Assembly: GCF_000091325.1 (NCBI RefSeq)
Contig: NC_014012.1
Location: 3,294,500-3,358,499, forward strand
DNA from: Shewanella violacea DSS12
GTDB lineage: Bacteria; Pseudomonadota; Gammaproteobacteria; Enterobacterales; Shewanellaceae
Reading direction: 5' to 3'
Length of the DNA: 64,000 nucleotides
This document shows, in pieces, positions 1-8,320 of this stretch. The notes beneath the pieces were generated by a model that was given only the letters and a program-made list of their open reading frames with translations, was not told where the DNA came from and searched no databases. The position numbers and the translations under genes are program-made. Every line of letters begins with the position of its first letter. Position 1 is the first letter of the stretch.

Positions 1-1
1 T

Positions 2-646
2 GAGATAAACCGTGCCCCCGCCAAGGTTCAATCGGCTCTGCTGGAAGCTATGGGAGAAGGTCAGGTTACCGTAGGTAAGAATAGCTATAAATTACCAGAG
101 CTGTTTCTGGTCATGGCGACGCAAAACCCCCTAGAGAATGAAGGGACTTATCCATTACCCGAAGCACAGCTAGATCGCTTCCTTATGCATCTCAACCTAG
201 ATTATCCCGATGCGGAAACTGAGTTCGAGATCATGCGTATGTCACGTAAAGAAGCCTTAAAGCAAGCCGCTCCTAGCGTAGAACCTATCATTCAAAAAGA
301 TATTTTCGAAGCCCGTGAAGAGTCACTGGAACTCTATCTTGCCGAGCCTCTAGAAAAGTACATCGTCGATATAGTCATGGCGACCAGACAACCTCAGCGT
401 TACAGCGATGAGCTAGCCAGTTGGCTTGAATATGGTGTCAGCCCGCGAGCCACACTCGCATTAGAGCGCTGTGCCCGAGCCAGAGCCTGGTTGCAGAAAC
501 GCGATTTTGTCTCACCGGAAGATATTCAAGCCGTGGCACCCAACGTATTGAGACACAGGTTACTGCTAAGTTATCAGGCCCAAGCCGAAGGCGTGAGCAG
601 CGACCAAGTCATCGATTATATTTTGTCTCAAGTCGCGGTGCCTTAA
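2..646 (+). CDS. MoxR-family AAA+ ATPase (5' end outside window)
   Basis: C-terminal part of a MoxR ATPase, a AAA+ chaperone that usually acts with von Willebrand A proteins. The frame is open from base 2 to the TAA at 644-646. The first visible residues, [17 protein letters not shown], are the family's conserved segment after Walker B, so the true start lies left of the window. ATQNP (sensor 1) and LPEAQLDRF follow, and the rest is the helical lid. An internal ATG at 50 cuts into the conserved core and is not the start. It is the first visible gene of a tight co-directional operon with DUF58, DUF4381, two VWA genes and BatD, the classic MoxR/Bat arrangement. The next gene's GTG abuts the stop codon, which suggests translational coupling. 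Confidence 0.9.
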   Translation, partial: EINRAPAKVQSALLEAMGEGQVTVGKNSYKLPELFLVMATQNPLENEGTYPLPEAQLDRFLMHLNLDYPDAETEFEIMRMSRKEALKQAAPSVEPIIQKDIFEAREESLELYLAEPLEKYIVDIVMATRQPQRYSDELASWLEYGVSPRATLALERCARARAWLQKRDFVSPEDIQAVAPNVLRHRLLLSYQAQAEGVSSDQVIDYILSQVAVP

Positions 647-1576
647 GTGTCAGAAATAGTCCTCCCTCTTTTTGCCGACGGGGTAAACCTGAATCAAAAA
701 GAGCTGTTAGCATGCCAAAATATCGCCAGAGCGCTTCCCGAGAGGCGCTCTAAAGCCCGTGCAAGTCTTTCGGGTCATAGGGCCAGCCTAATTAAAGGCC
801 GGGGAATGGAATTTGCCGAAGTGCGGCAATACCAACCCGGTGATGATGTCAGGACCATAGACTGGCGCGTCACGGCCCGTACGGGTAAGGCTCATACTAA
901 GCTCTTCGTTGAGGAGCGAGAGCGGCCGGTACTGATTTTACTCGATCTCAGCCACAGCCTCTATTTTGGTTCCAGCTTACTGCTGCAATCGGTACAGGCT
1001 GCGCATCTGGCTGCCACTTTGGGTTGGAGTGCTATTCTCCACAGCGACAGATTAGGTGCTTTGATTGCCACCGAAGATGAGCATCTTGAGCTCAAGCCCA
1101 GAAGCCGTCAAAAAGGCATCTTGCAGCTTATCTCTGCCATCGAATCTGTGCATAAGCAACAGCTGGCTAGGCTGACCACACATCAGGCTGAACCTGAGCA
1201 TATGTTTCGTGCATGTCAAAGGCTTAGACGCATAGCCAAGCCAGGCTCATTGATCTGGATAATCAGCGATGGCAGCAATTTTAACGAATCTTGTCTTGCA
1301 CCTCTGTCGGATCTAAAACGCCATTGCGATATGGGGGCCTTCTTAATCACAGATCCCCTGAGGCAAGGTAACTTAAAGCTGCCCAAACAGTTCCAACTGC
1401 CGGTTAAAGATGGCAACAAGGAACTGACCCTCAACCGGGCTGGCTATGATTCCTGGTTGCAACAACAACTTAAGACCCAAGCGCAGTTTACTCAAATGAT
1501 GCAAAAACTAAATGTTCACACACGCACATTAGATGCAGGCATGAGCCTTAACGATCAACTTGGAGCGTTAAGATAA
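647..1576 (+). CDS. DUF58 domain protein of the MoxR/Bat operon
   Basis: DUF58 protein of 309 residues, the usual partner of MoxR ATPases, with a VWA-like fold but unknown biochemistry. The family signature is visible at residues 58-73: EVRQYQPGDDVRTIDW, followed by the basic stretch leading to ERERP and a hydrophobic LILLDLS strand. The GTG start at 647 directly follows the moxR stop (TAA-GTG); no good Shine-Dalgarno is seen, so coupling to moxR is likely. The 3' end overlaps the next gene by one base (TAATG). No membrane segment or signal peptide is visible, so it is probably cytoplasmic or peripheral to the inner membrane. Confidence 0.88.
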   Translation: MSEIVLPLFADGVNLNQKELLACQNIARALPERRSKARASLSGHRASLIKGRGMEFAEVRQYQPGDDVRTIDWRVTARTGKAHTKLFVEERERPVLILLDLSHSLYFGSSLLLQSVQAAHLAATLGWSAILHSDRLGALIATEDEHLELKPRSRQKGILQLISAIESVHKQQLARLTTHQAEPEHMFRACQRLRRIAKPGSLIWIISDGSNFNESCLAPLSDLKRHCDMGAFLITDPLRQGNLKLPKQFQLPVKDGNKELTLNRAGYDSWLQQQLKTQAQFTQMMQKLNVHTRTLDAGMSLNDQLGALR

Positions 1577-2100
1577 TGCAGCCTACTGCCAATCCTGCCC
1601 TCACCGCATTGAAAGATATTCATACACCCGAGGTCATCAGTAACATGCCCATAGCCTTAGGTTACTGGCTGGTGCTTACACTGATATTAATCGGCCTCAC
1701 GGCGCTAATCTTCAAGCTCAAACAAGCAAGGCGCCACAGGGCACCAAAACGCGAAGTATTATCAGCCGTCGCTTCATTGGACACATCTAGTGATAAGAAT
1801 TCAGCCGATATTCCAGTCCAGATAAATGCCTTAATCAAACGCGCAGCCATGAGTTACCTCTCCAGAGAGCAGATTGCGGGTCTTGAGGGCGACAGTTGGC
1901 ACCAATGGATGGCGCGGCAAGTTAAGCGTTCTAATCCACGTCTAAAAGCCCTGCTGGACAGACGCTATCAAAGAGAGGGCCTGACTCAAAATGAAGCCGA
2001 AGAGCTCAAAACCTTAGCCACAAATTGGCTTAAACAAGCCTTACCATTGCAAAAGGACCTTCAGAATATCAGTACCAGTAACAAGGAGGCACAATGCTGA
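1576..2100 (+). CDS. DUF4381 domain membrane protein
   Basis: Protein of 174 residues with one N-terminal membrane segment (about residues 25-47, ALGYWLVLTLILIGLTALIF) followed by a basic KQARRHR stretch and a soluble, mostly helical C-terminal domain. Position and architecture fit DUF4381, found between DUF58 and VWA genes in gammaproteobacterial Bat-type operons. The ATG overlaps the preceding stop by one base, and the 3' end overlaps the next VWA gene by seven bases. It probably anchors or scaffolds the MoxR/VWA complex at the inner membrane; that is inferred from context. Confidence 0.8.
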   Translation: MQPTANPALTALKDIHTPEVISNMPIALGYWLVLTLILIGLTALIFKLKQARRHRAPKREVLSAVASLDTSSDKNSADIPVQINALIKRAAMSYLSREQIAGLEGDSWHQWMARQVKRSNPRLKALLDRRYQREGLTQNEAEELKTLATNWLKQALPLQKDLQNISTSNKEAQC

Positions 2101-3098
2101 CTCTCACATGGGCCTGGCTGCTCTTACTCCTGCCATTGCCACTCATCTTCAGAAAACAGCAACAAAAAATAGAGATCAGCGGACACCTTCACCTGCCCGG
2201 CATCGGCGAAAATGGGAGCGAGCAAGTTCAGCAATCAAGTCATTCCCGTAAAGCATATTGGCTAGTCTGGGTGCTGTTAGTGATTGCCGTCGCACGACCC
2301 TTGTGGATGGGTGATGCTATCGAACTGCCAAGTAAGGGCCGTGATCTTATGATAGCGGTGGATCTTTCTGGCAGTATGCAAATTGAAGACATGGTGCTCA
2401 ACGGACAAGCAGTGGATCGATTTACCATGATACAAGATGTTGTCAGTGACTTTATCGAGCGTCGTAAGGGAGACAAATTAGGTCTTATCCTGTTCGCAGA
2501 TCATGCTTATCTACAGGCACCATTGACCCAAGATAGACGCTCTGTTGCTCAGTTTTTAAAGGAAGCTCAGATAGGATTAGTCGGCAAACAAACCGCTATC
2601 GGCGAAGCGATTGCCTTAGGGGTGAAGCGATTCGACATGGTGGACAAGAGTAATCGAATTTTAGTGCTACTCACCGACGGCTCCAACAATTCAGGTTCCA
2701 TCTCTCCCGAGCAAGCCGCCGCTATCGCCGCGAAGCGAGGCGTGAAAATCTACGCCATCGGAGTCGGCGCAGACGTTATGGAGAGACGTTCTATCTTCGG
2801 TACAGAAAGAGTCAATCCATCGATGGATCTCGATGAGGCACAACTTAGCTCCCTGGCAAAAATAACAGGTGGCTTATATTTCAGAGCCAGAAGTTCTCAG
2901 GATCTGCAACAGATCTATCAAGAAATTGATAAACTTGAGCCTATTAGCCGAGATCAACTCAGCTATCGACCTCAATCGGAACTCTTTTACCTGCCATTGG
3001 CTGCCGCCTTATTGATCACCATCTTAATGGCGCTATCTCAACTCCCCTTCTTTAATCGACCCGTTCAATGGCTAACAGCCCGTCGAGGAGACAGATAA
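2094..3098 (+). CDS. VWA domain membrane protein (BatA-like)
   Basis: Protein of 334 residues with membrane segments near the N-terminus (residues 2-19 and about 55-71) and near the C-terminus (LPLAAALLITILMAL), flanking a von Willebrand factor A domain. The metal-ion-dependent adhesion site is intact: D90-x-S92-x-S94 (AVDLSGSM), a T in GKQTAIGEA, and LLTDGSNNSG. This is the BatA layout, a periplasmic metal-binding VWA domain held in the inner membrane. The start overlaps the DUF4381 gene by seven bases, with GGAGG just upstream. Bat proteins were first linked to oxygen tolerance, and a role in envelope stress or protein assembly is commonly proposed. Confidence 0.88.
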   Translation: MLTLTWAWLLLLLPLPLIFRKQQQKIEISGHLHLPGIGENGSEQVQQSSHSRKAYWLVWVLLVIAVARPLWMGDAIELPSKGRDLMIAVDLSGSMQIEDMVLNGQAVDRFTMIQDVVSDFIERRKGDKLGLILFADHAYLQAPLTQDRRSVAQFLKEAQIGLVGKQTAIGEAIALGVKRFDMVDKSNRILVLLTDGSNNSGSISPEQAAAIAAKRGVKIYAIGVGADVMERRSIFGTERVNPSMDLDEAQLSSLAKITGGLYFRARSSQDLQQIYQEIDKLEPISRDQLSYRPQSELFYLPLAAALLITILMALSQLPFFNRPVQWLTARRGDR

Positions 3099-3100
3099 AT

Positions 3101-5119
3101 ATGCATTTTCTTCGCCCTGAGTGGTTTTTTGCTCTACTCCCCCTGATATTACTCATTCTCTTGCTATGGCATCGAGAGCGAAAAAATTCGACATGGAACC
3201 GTTACATTGCCCCCCATCTAGCCAGGCTATTAGTCACCCAGGCTAAGGAGATTAAACCGAGCAAGTTATGGTATCTCGGATTGGCTTGGCTCGTGGCCGT
3301 ATTTGCCTTGTCGGGACCCGCTTTCACTAAGCAGTCTTTGCCGGTATTTGAAGCGGCCCAGGGCAGAGTTATCGTCATGGATATGTCTCAGTCTATGTAC
3401 GCGACCGATCTGGCTCCCAATCGATTGGCACAAGCCAAATTTAAAGCCACCGATCTCATCGGTGAGCTTAAAGAGGGTGAAACCGGACTCATAGCTTATG
3501 CCGGGGATGCTTTTACTATCAGCCCCTTAACCCGAGATAGAGCAACCTTACTCAATCTACTGCCCACCTTATCACCGAACATCATGCCGGTTCGAGGCTC
3601 TAACCTAGTAGCAGCATTAGAGCGAGGAAAAAACTTACTCGCTCAGGGCGGACACATTCGCGGTGATATCTTATTGCTCACAGATGGCCTATCTACTCGG
3701 CAGATGCACGGTGCAAAAGCGGTATTAGAGGGCACCCAGTATCGATTAGCAATCATGGCTTTTGGTAGTAAGCAAGGCTCACCCATTCGCCTGCCGGATG
3801 GTCAGCTGCTGCGAGATCATGCCAACCAAGTTGTCGTTGCTAAGACCAACTACTCGCTACTTAATGAACTGGCACAGGCTGCAGATGGCGTATTGATCCC
3901 CTATAGAAGTGATAATCAAGATATCGAGCAGATACAGACCTGGCTATCGTCTACCGGCGATACTAAGGCGACTGAACTGGACGGTGAGATCTGGCAAGAT
4001 GCTGGTCCCTATATCGCGCTGTTACTCCTGCTTCCTGTATTGCTCAGTTTTAGGCATGGCCTGGTTGCTGCTATCGCTGTCTGTATCATCTATATTCCCA
4101 ATCCGGTTCAGGCATCTAGCTGGGACGATCTCTGGCAAACCCAAGATCAACAAGGCATGCAAGCCTATCAAGCAGAGAATTTTGACCAGGCGTCAGACTC
4201 CTTTAAATCTCCTCAATGGCAAGCCAGTGCCCTGTATAAGGCTGGAAAATATGATGAGGCTCTACCATTGTTCGAACAGGATGGTTCGGCGAGTGGCTTG
4301 TACAATCAAGGCAATACCTTGATGCAGCAAAACAAATACCATGAGGCGATAAAACGTTATCAAGATGCTTTAGCACAAAGCCCTGAGTTAACAGGCACAA
4401 AAGATAATCTCGAGCTTGCCAAAAAATTAGCCCAGCAGCAAGACAGCCAGGATAAAAATAAATCGGATCAAGACAAATCAAACAAGGATAAGTCAGACCA
4501 AGATAAGTCGAAAAACGATGAGTCCGAACAAGATAAAAATCAGTCTGATAAAAACCAAGGCGACAAAGAAGACAGACAGCAGGACAAATCAGACCAAGAC
4601 TCTGACAAAAAATCTGACAAAAAATCTGACAAAGACAAACAGCAAGAATCTAAGCAAGACCAGCAATCACAATCCAATGAGTCACAAGAGGACAGTGGAT
4701 CTGATAAAGAGAATGCGGGAGATCAGAGCCAGGAAGATAAGCCCTCAAAAAATAACGGTAACGATTCCGACATGCAGGCCGATCCGGATAAAAAGCAGTC
4801 TCAAGCTAATGCTGAAAAAGATAAGCAAGACAGTGAGCGAAATAAACCTGCCAGCAGCGATGACCAGCAGCAAGAAGCACAAGAGCAGACGGCCTCTCAA
4901 AACCCACAAGCAGCCGATGACAATCCAGATGAAGATGCCCAAGCCAAAGCACAAGCGGCTCAAATCCATGAAGGACCAGAAGCGCTGCCTCCCGAGATGG
5001 AGCGGGCATTAAGAGCGCTAGTCGACGACCCTCAAGTTTTACTGAGAAATAAGATGCAACTCGAATATCAAAAACGTGCAAGACACAATGCCAACTCTAA
5101 GGATCAGCAGCAATGGTAG
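3101..5119 (+). CDS. VWA-TPR fusion membrane protein (BatB/BatC-like) with acidic repeat tail
   Basis: The ATG at 3101 is preferred over an in-frame ATG at 3068, because it has GAGGAG at 3085-3090 and begins two bases after the previous stop. The 672-residue product starts with membrane segments, then a VWA domain with an intact metal site (D94-x-S96-x-S98; LLLTDGL), a further membrane segment (about residues 295-335), and TPR-like helices (ASALYKAGKYDEALPLF; YNQGNTLMQQNKYHEAIKRY). A stretch of roughly 190 residues made almost only of D, K, S, Q, E and N follows. It corresponds to BatB fused to BatC. Three in-frame 12-base repeats (TCTGACAAAAAA, 4601-4636) show that slippage has extended the tail. 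The 3' end overlaps batD by seven bases. Confidence 0.88.
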   Translation: MHFLRPEWFFALLPLILLILLLWHRERKNSTWNRYIAPHLARLLVTQAKEIKPSKLWYLGLAWLVAVFALSGPAFTKQSLPVFEAAQGRVIVMDMSQSMYATDLAPNRLAQAKFKATDLIGELKEGETGLIAYAGDAFTISPLTRDRATLLNLLPTLSPNIMPVRGSNLVAALERGKNLLAQGGHIRGDILLLTDGLSTRQMHGAKAVLEGTQYRLAIMAFGSKQGSPIRLPDGQLLRDHANQVVVAKTNYSLLNELAQAADGVLIPYRSDNQDIEQIQTWLSSTGDTKATELDGEIWQDAGPYIALLLLLPVLLSFRHGLVAAIAVCIIYIPNPVQASSWDDLWQTQDQQGMQAYQAENFDQASDSFKSPQWQASALYKAGKYDEALPLFEQDGSASGLYNQGNTLMQQNKYHEAIKRYQDALAQSPELTGTKDNLELAKKLAQQQDSQDKNKSDQDKSNKDKSDQDKSKNDESEQDKNQSDKNQGDKEDRQQDKSDQDSDKKSDKKSDKDKQQESKQDQQSQSNESQEDSGSDKENAGDQSQEDKPSKNNGNDSDMQADPDKKQSQANAEKDKQDSERNKPASSDDQQQEAQEQTASQNPQAADDNPDEDAQAKAQAAQIHEGPEALPPEMERALRALVDDPQVLLRNKMQLEYQKRARHNANSKDQQQW

Positions 5120-6810
5120 TTTCCAAACGTTTATTACTAGCCTTAGTGACGCTAGTGTTCTCCATCCCAACTTTTGCCATTAGCCAGCTGGAAACATCTG
5201 TCGACAGAAACCCTGCCGTTGAAAAGGAATACCTAGTACTGAGCATCAGTGCCGACGATAATATCCAAACCGGGGAGCTAGATACATCTCCCCTGCTCAA
5301 AGACTTTATCGTGGGACGTACCAGTGTCAGTCGCAGCACTCAGATAGTTAATTTCGACTCGAAAAAACAAACTCGTTGGCAAATTCTTCTGGCACCTAAA
5401 CACTCGGGAAACCTCCTGATCCCATCTTTGAGCATAGACGGTGTCAAATCTAAACCTATCGAACTCAGTGTCGTCGCTTCAGGCAGTCAGCCTCTGCAGA
5501 TGAAGAGCCTCTTCATACGCACCAGCTTATCCACTGAAGAAGCCTATGTGGGACAACTCATCACCTATAAAGTGAAACTCTACTTAGCGGTGGATCTTCA
5601 GCGAGGCGTATTAAGTGCCCCTAACTTAGATGGAGCACAAATTAAGCAATTGGGTGAAGATATCGATACCACAGAGCTCTTCAATGGCCGCCGTTATCGA
5701 GTCATAGAGCGCACATACGGCATCATTGCCGATCAACCTGGAGAACTCACCATAGACGGTACTGGGTTTGCGGGTGATGTATTAGTGCAAGGCTCTCGTC
5801 GAGGCGGCATGTTCTCTTTCAATGAAAGCCGTCCCATGGAAGCCAGAGCCGCAAAATCTATCTTACTCATTAACCCGATCCCCAAGGAGTATCACGGGGA
5901 ATGGTTAGTGTCAGATCTGGTTGCGCTACATGAAGACTGGCCGGAAGAGACTCAGGAATATCAGGTCGGCAACCCTATCACACGCACCATTAGCTTAATC
6001 GCATCAAATACAGATGAAACTAGCTTACCGGACATGCTAATACCCGTACCCCAAGGCCTTAAAACCTATCCAGAGAAGCCAGTACGCAAGAACTTCTTAC
6101 GCGATAAACAAATGGTGTCACAGCTGATCCAAACCTTAGCCATAGTGCCAACCAAAGCCGGAGAATACACCTTACCAGCCATCACAGTGCCTTGGTGGAA
6201 TCCACACACCAAACGCCAAGAACAAGCGACGCTTGCCGCCAGAACCATCACAGTTATTGCCAGCGATACACCTGAAGTGAACCTGCCTCAGATAAATACC
6301 AGCTCTGATACCAGTCAATCCGCTTACTGGCCTTGGCTAAGCTTAATTTTTGCCAGCCTATGGTTGGCCACTTTAATGCTCTGGCAAAAGAGTCGTGGAC
6401 AGGTTAAACAGCTCTCGGCTAATCAACTCGACTCGACATTAAACCCAAATATAGTGCACACGGCGAGGAGCAAAGATAATGTTCAGACAACTGCCTCTGC
6501 CGTCCTAACGACTAAACAACAAAATAGCCTGTCGACACTGGAAACTGCCTGTAAAGAGGAAAACCCCGGAAAAGTATTAACGGCGCTTCAGGCTCACTAC
6601 AGTGAACAATATTCACGTTCCATGAGTCTTGCCGACATTGGCGGATTATCCCTTGAATTAAACCAAGGTATCTCGCAGCTACAGATTTGTGCCTTCAGTA
6701 AGCAGCAAACTCCCCTAGATTATCAGATGATTATTCAGGCGGTGAAGTCATCTCAAGTCACAAAGACTCAGCAACGAGTCTCTGCTCTGGTGGATCTTAA
6801 TCCTAAATAG
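5113..6810 (+). CDS. BatD family protein
   Basis: Last gene of the Bat operon, 565 residues. An N-terminal signal peptide (RLLLALVTLVFSIPTFA) leads into beta-rich repeats typical of BatD (KDFIVGRTSVSRSTQI; RRYRVIERTYGIIADQPGEL; PTKAGEYTLPAITVPWW). One membrane segment near residues 400-420 (YWPWLSLIFASLWLATLMLW) precedes a cytoplasmic tail of about 140 residues. Overlap with the VWA-TPR gene means it is translated as part of the operon. It would present most of its mass to the periplasm next to the two VWA proteins. Its molecular role is not established. Confidence 0.85.
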   Translation: MVVSKRLLLALVTLVFSIPTFAISQLETSVDRNPAVEKEYLVLSISADDNIQTGELDTSPLLKDFIVGRTSVSRSTQIVNFDSKKQTRWQILLAPKHSGNLLIPSLSIDGVKSKPIELSVVASGSQPLQMKSLFIRTSLSTEEAYVGQLITYKVKLYLAVDLQRGVLSAPNLDGAQIKQLGEDIDTTELFNGRRYRVIERTYGIIADQPGELTIDGTGFAGDVLVQGSRRGGMFSFNESRPMEARAAKSILLINPIPKEYHGEWLVSDLVALHEDWPEETQEYQVGNPITRTISLIASNTDETSLPDMLIPVPQGLKTYPEKPVRKNFLRDKQMVSQLIQTLAIVPTKAGEYTLPAITVPWWNPHTKRQEQATLAARTITVIASDTPEVNLPQINTSSDTSQSAYWPWLSLIFASLWLATLMLWQKSRGQVKQLSANQLDSTLNPNIVHTARSKDNVQTTASAVLTTKQQNSLSTLETACKEENPGKVLTALQAHYSEQYSRSMSLADIGGLSLELNQGISQLQICAFSKQQTPLDYQMIIQAVKSSQVTKTQQRVSALVDLNPK

Positions 6811-6826
6811 GCCTCTCGATACCTAC

Positions 6827-6870
6827 GGCAAGAAGTTAACCTAGTACTTTCTAATAGTTAACTTCTTGCC
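6827..6870 (+). terminator. Perfect 14-bp inverted repeat after the Bat operon
   Basis: GGCAAGAAGTTAAC (6827-6840) and its exact complement (6857-6870) flank a 16-base loop, 17 bases after the batD stop. There is no clear T-tract, so it may be a weak terminator, an mRNA 3' stabiliser, or a protein site ahead of the sigma-factor gene. Confidence 0.5.
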
Positions 6871-6933
6871 ATTCCCTCCCAGCAGGTTAAGCTAGCCAAT
6901 ATTATGGTCATTAATCGAGCGTCAATTTAAAAA

Positions 6934-7497
6934 ATGTTTAATCGCCTGCGAAATAAAAAACCCAGTTCCTCGGTCAATTCTGACATGCTAAGTAAACAAA
7001 GACGATACGATAGCCTTGTCAGGGCACTCCATGCCGATATCTTCCGCTACGCCTACTGGTTATGCGGAGATAAGCATATTGCGGAGGATATCACTCAGGA
7101 GACCTTTCTTCGGGCATGGCGCTCACTCGACTCATTAAAAGATGATAAGGCGGCTAAGGCCTGGCTTATCACCATAGTGCGCAGAGAGAATGCCCGTCGA
7201 TTCGAGAGGAAGCAGTTTGATTACTCAGATATTGAGCAAGATCAACTGGAAGACCATTTATCCACTAGTACCGAAGATAACGCAGAGCAGTACCTGATCC
7301 GCAGGCTAATCTCAAAATTAGAGATCGAATACCGTGAACCGTTAATTTTACAAGTTATTGGGGGTTTCAGCGGTGAGGAGATTGCAAACATATTAGCGCT
7401 CAACCGGAATACTGTGATGACTCGACTCTTTCGTGCCAGAAACCAGTTAAAAGATTTAATAGAAAAACCACAAGTAAGAGGTCAATCCAATGGATGA
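6934..7497 (+). CDS. ECF-type RNA polymerase sigma factor
   Basis: Sigma-70 family protein of 187 residues with only regions 2 and 4. Region 2 shows DIFRYAYWLCGDKHIAEDIT then QETFLRAWRSL. Region 4 shows YREPLILQVIGGFSGEEIA and a recognition helix near NRNTVMTRLFRARNQL. Size and layout are those of an extracytoplasmic-function sigma factor. The ATG at 6934 has no strong Shine-Dalgarno. Its 3' end overlaps the next gene by eight bases, and that gene encodes a single-membrane-span DUF3379 protein, the usual pairing for an anti-sigma partner. Target promoters cannot be read from the window. Confidence 0.88.
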   Translation: MFNRLRNKKPSSSVNSDMLSKQRRYDSLVRALHADIFRYAYWLCGDKHIAEDITQETFLRAWRSLDSLKDDKAAKAWLITIVRRENARRFERKQFDYSDIEQDQLEDHLSTSTEDNAEQYLIRRLISKLEIEYREPLILQVIGGFSGEEIANILALNRNTVMTRLFRARNQLKDLIEKPQVRGQSNG

Positions 7498-8194
7498 GCT
7501 GAAGTTTAGACGCCAGGCCTACACAGAGCCAAACTGTCAGGACGATGATTTTTTAGCGGCAATGCAAGCCATTCCTGAACGTGAATCTTTCGTCAACGAC
7601 CTCAAAAATCTCGACCGTAAATTGGAGCGGGCCTTAAAAATTGATGTGCCGGAAGATTTAGCCGCCAGGTTACTGCTCAACCAACAGCTTCATCAGCATT
7701 CTAGACTGAGACGTAAGTCAGGTTTTACTCTAGCGCTGGTCGCATCTGTCGCTTTTATAGCTGGAATAAGTTTCACTCTTCTAAGAATGGCCCCGGTCGA
7801 TCTAGGACAACATGCCCTCGCCCATGTGTATCATGAGACGAAAGCACTGACCTTAGATCAAGACATCAGCTTTAAGGATGTTAACTTTCAACTGGCCTCA
7901 ATGAGCACAATTGGCAATGCCAAATTTACCCAACAACCCGGTAAGCTTTATTACAGCAGTTTTTGTGACTTTCAAGGCGTGAAGAGTCTGCATCTGGTTA
8001 TGCAAGGAGAGCATGGCAAGGTCACCCTATTTATCGTCCCCATTGAGGATCGCATGGTACTCGAACAAGCCTTCAAGGATAACAAGTACCTAGGAAGAGG
8101 TTTCGTGACCGATAAGGCTTATATGCTACTGGTTGGCGAAGATAATTCCGACCTAAACTATGTCAAAAAAGAGATCCAACAAATATTTATCTAA
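7490..8194 (+). CDS. DUF3379 family membrane protein, probable anti-sigma factor
   Basis: Protein of 234 residues. The N-terminal third is soluble (about residues 1-75), one membrane segment follows (SGFTLALVASVAFIAGISFT), and the C-terminal domain is periplasmic. This is the topology of anti-sigma factors, and it matches DUF3379, a family co-encoded with ECF sigma genes in Shewanella and Vibrio. The ATG lies inside the end of the sigma gene, giving coupled synthesis. No zinc-binding HxxxCxxC motif of classical ZAS anti-sigmas is visible in the N-terminal part, so the binding mode would differ. Anti-sigma function is inferred from position and topology. Confidence 0.75.
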   Translation: MDELKFRRQAYTEPNCQDDDFLAAMQAIPERESFVNDLKNLDRKLERALKIDVPEDLAARLLLNQQLHQHSRLRRKSGFTLALVASVAFIAGISFTLLRMAPVDLGQHALAHVYHETKALTLDQDISFKDVNFQLASMSTIGNAKFTQQPGKLYYSSFCDFQGVKSLHLVMQGEHGKVTLFIVPIEDRMVLEQAFKDNKYLGRGFVTDKAYMLLVGEDNSDLNYVKKEIQQIFI

Positions 8195-8205
8195 ACCCGT
8201 AACAC

Positions 8206-8238
8206 CCAGTGGTGGCATCATGCCGCCACTGGCCCCTT
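8206..8238 (+). terminator. Terminator-like hairpin after the sigma/DUF3379 operon
   Basis: A 12-bp stem (CCAGTGGTGGCA, 8206-8217, with TGCCGCCACTGG, 8221-8232, one G-T pair) closes a three-base loop and is followed by the mixed pyrimidine run CCCCTTCT. It is GC-rich and placed 11 bases after the stop. Confidence 0.65.
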
Positions 8239-8320
8239 CTGAGGCAGATAGTCATTCAATATTGAGCTTAACCTCAAACATCTGCTAGCATGTCGCCCAC
8301 ATTTTGAAAAATAAAAAATA

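Noticed and set aside
3068..3100. Earlier ATG for the VWA-TPR gene
   Set aside because: It overlaps the previous gene and lacks a ribosome site; ATG 3101 has GAGGAG ten bases upstream.
4518..5012. Long alternative frames over the BatB/C acidic tail
   Set aside because: They come from the biased D/K/S/Q codon composition of the real gene in another frame.
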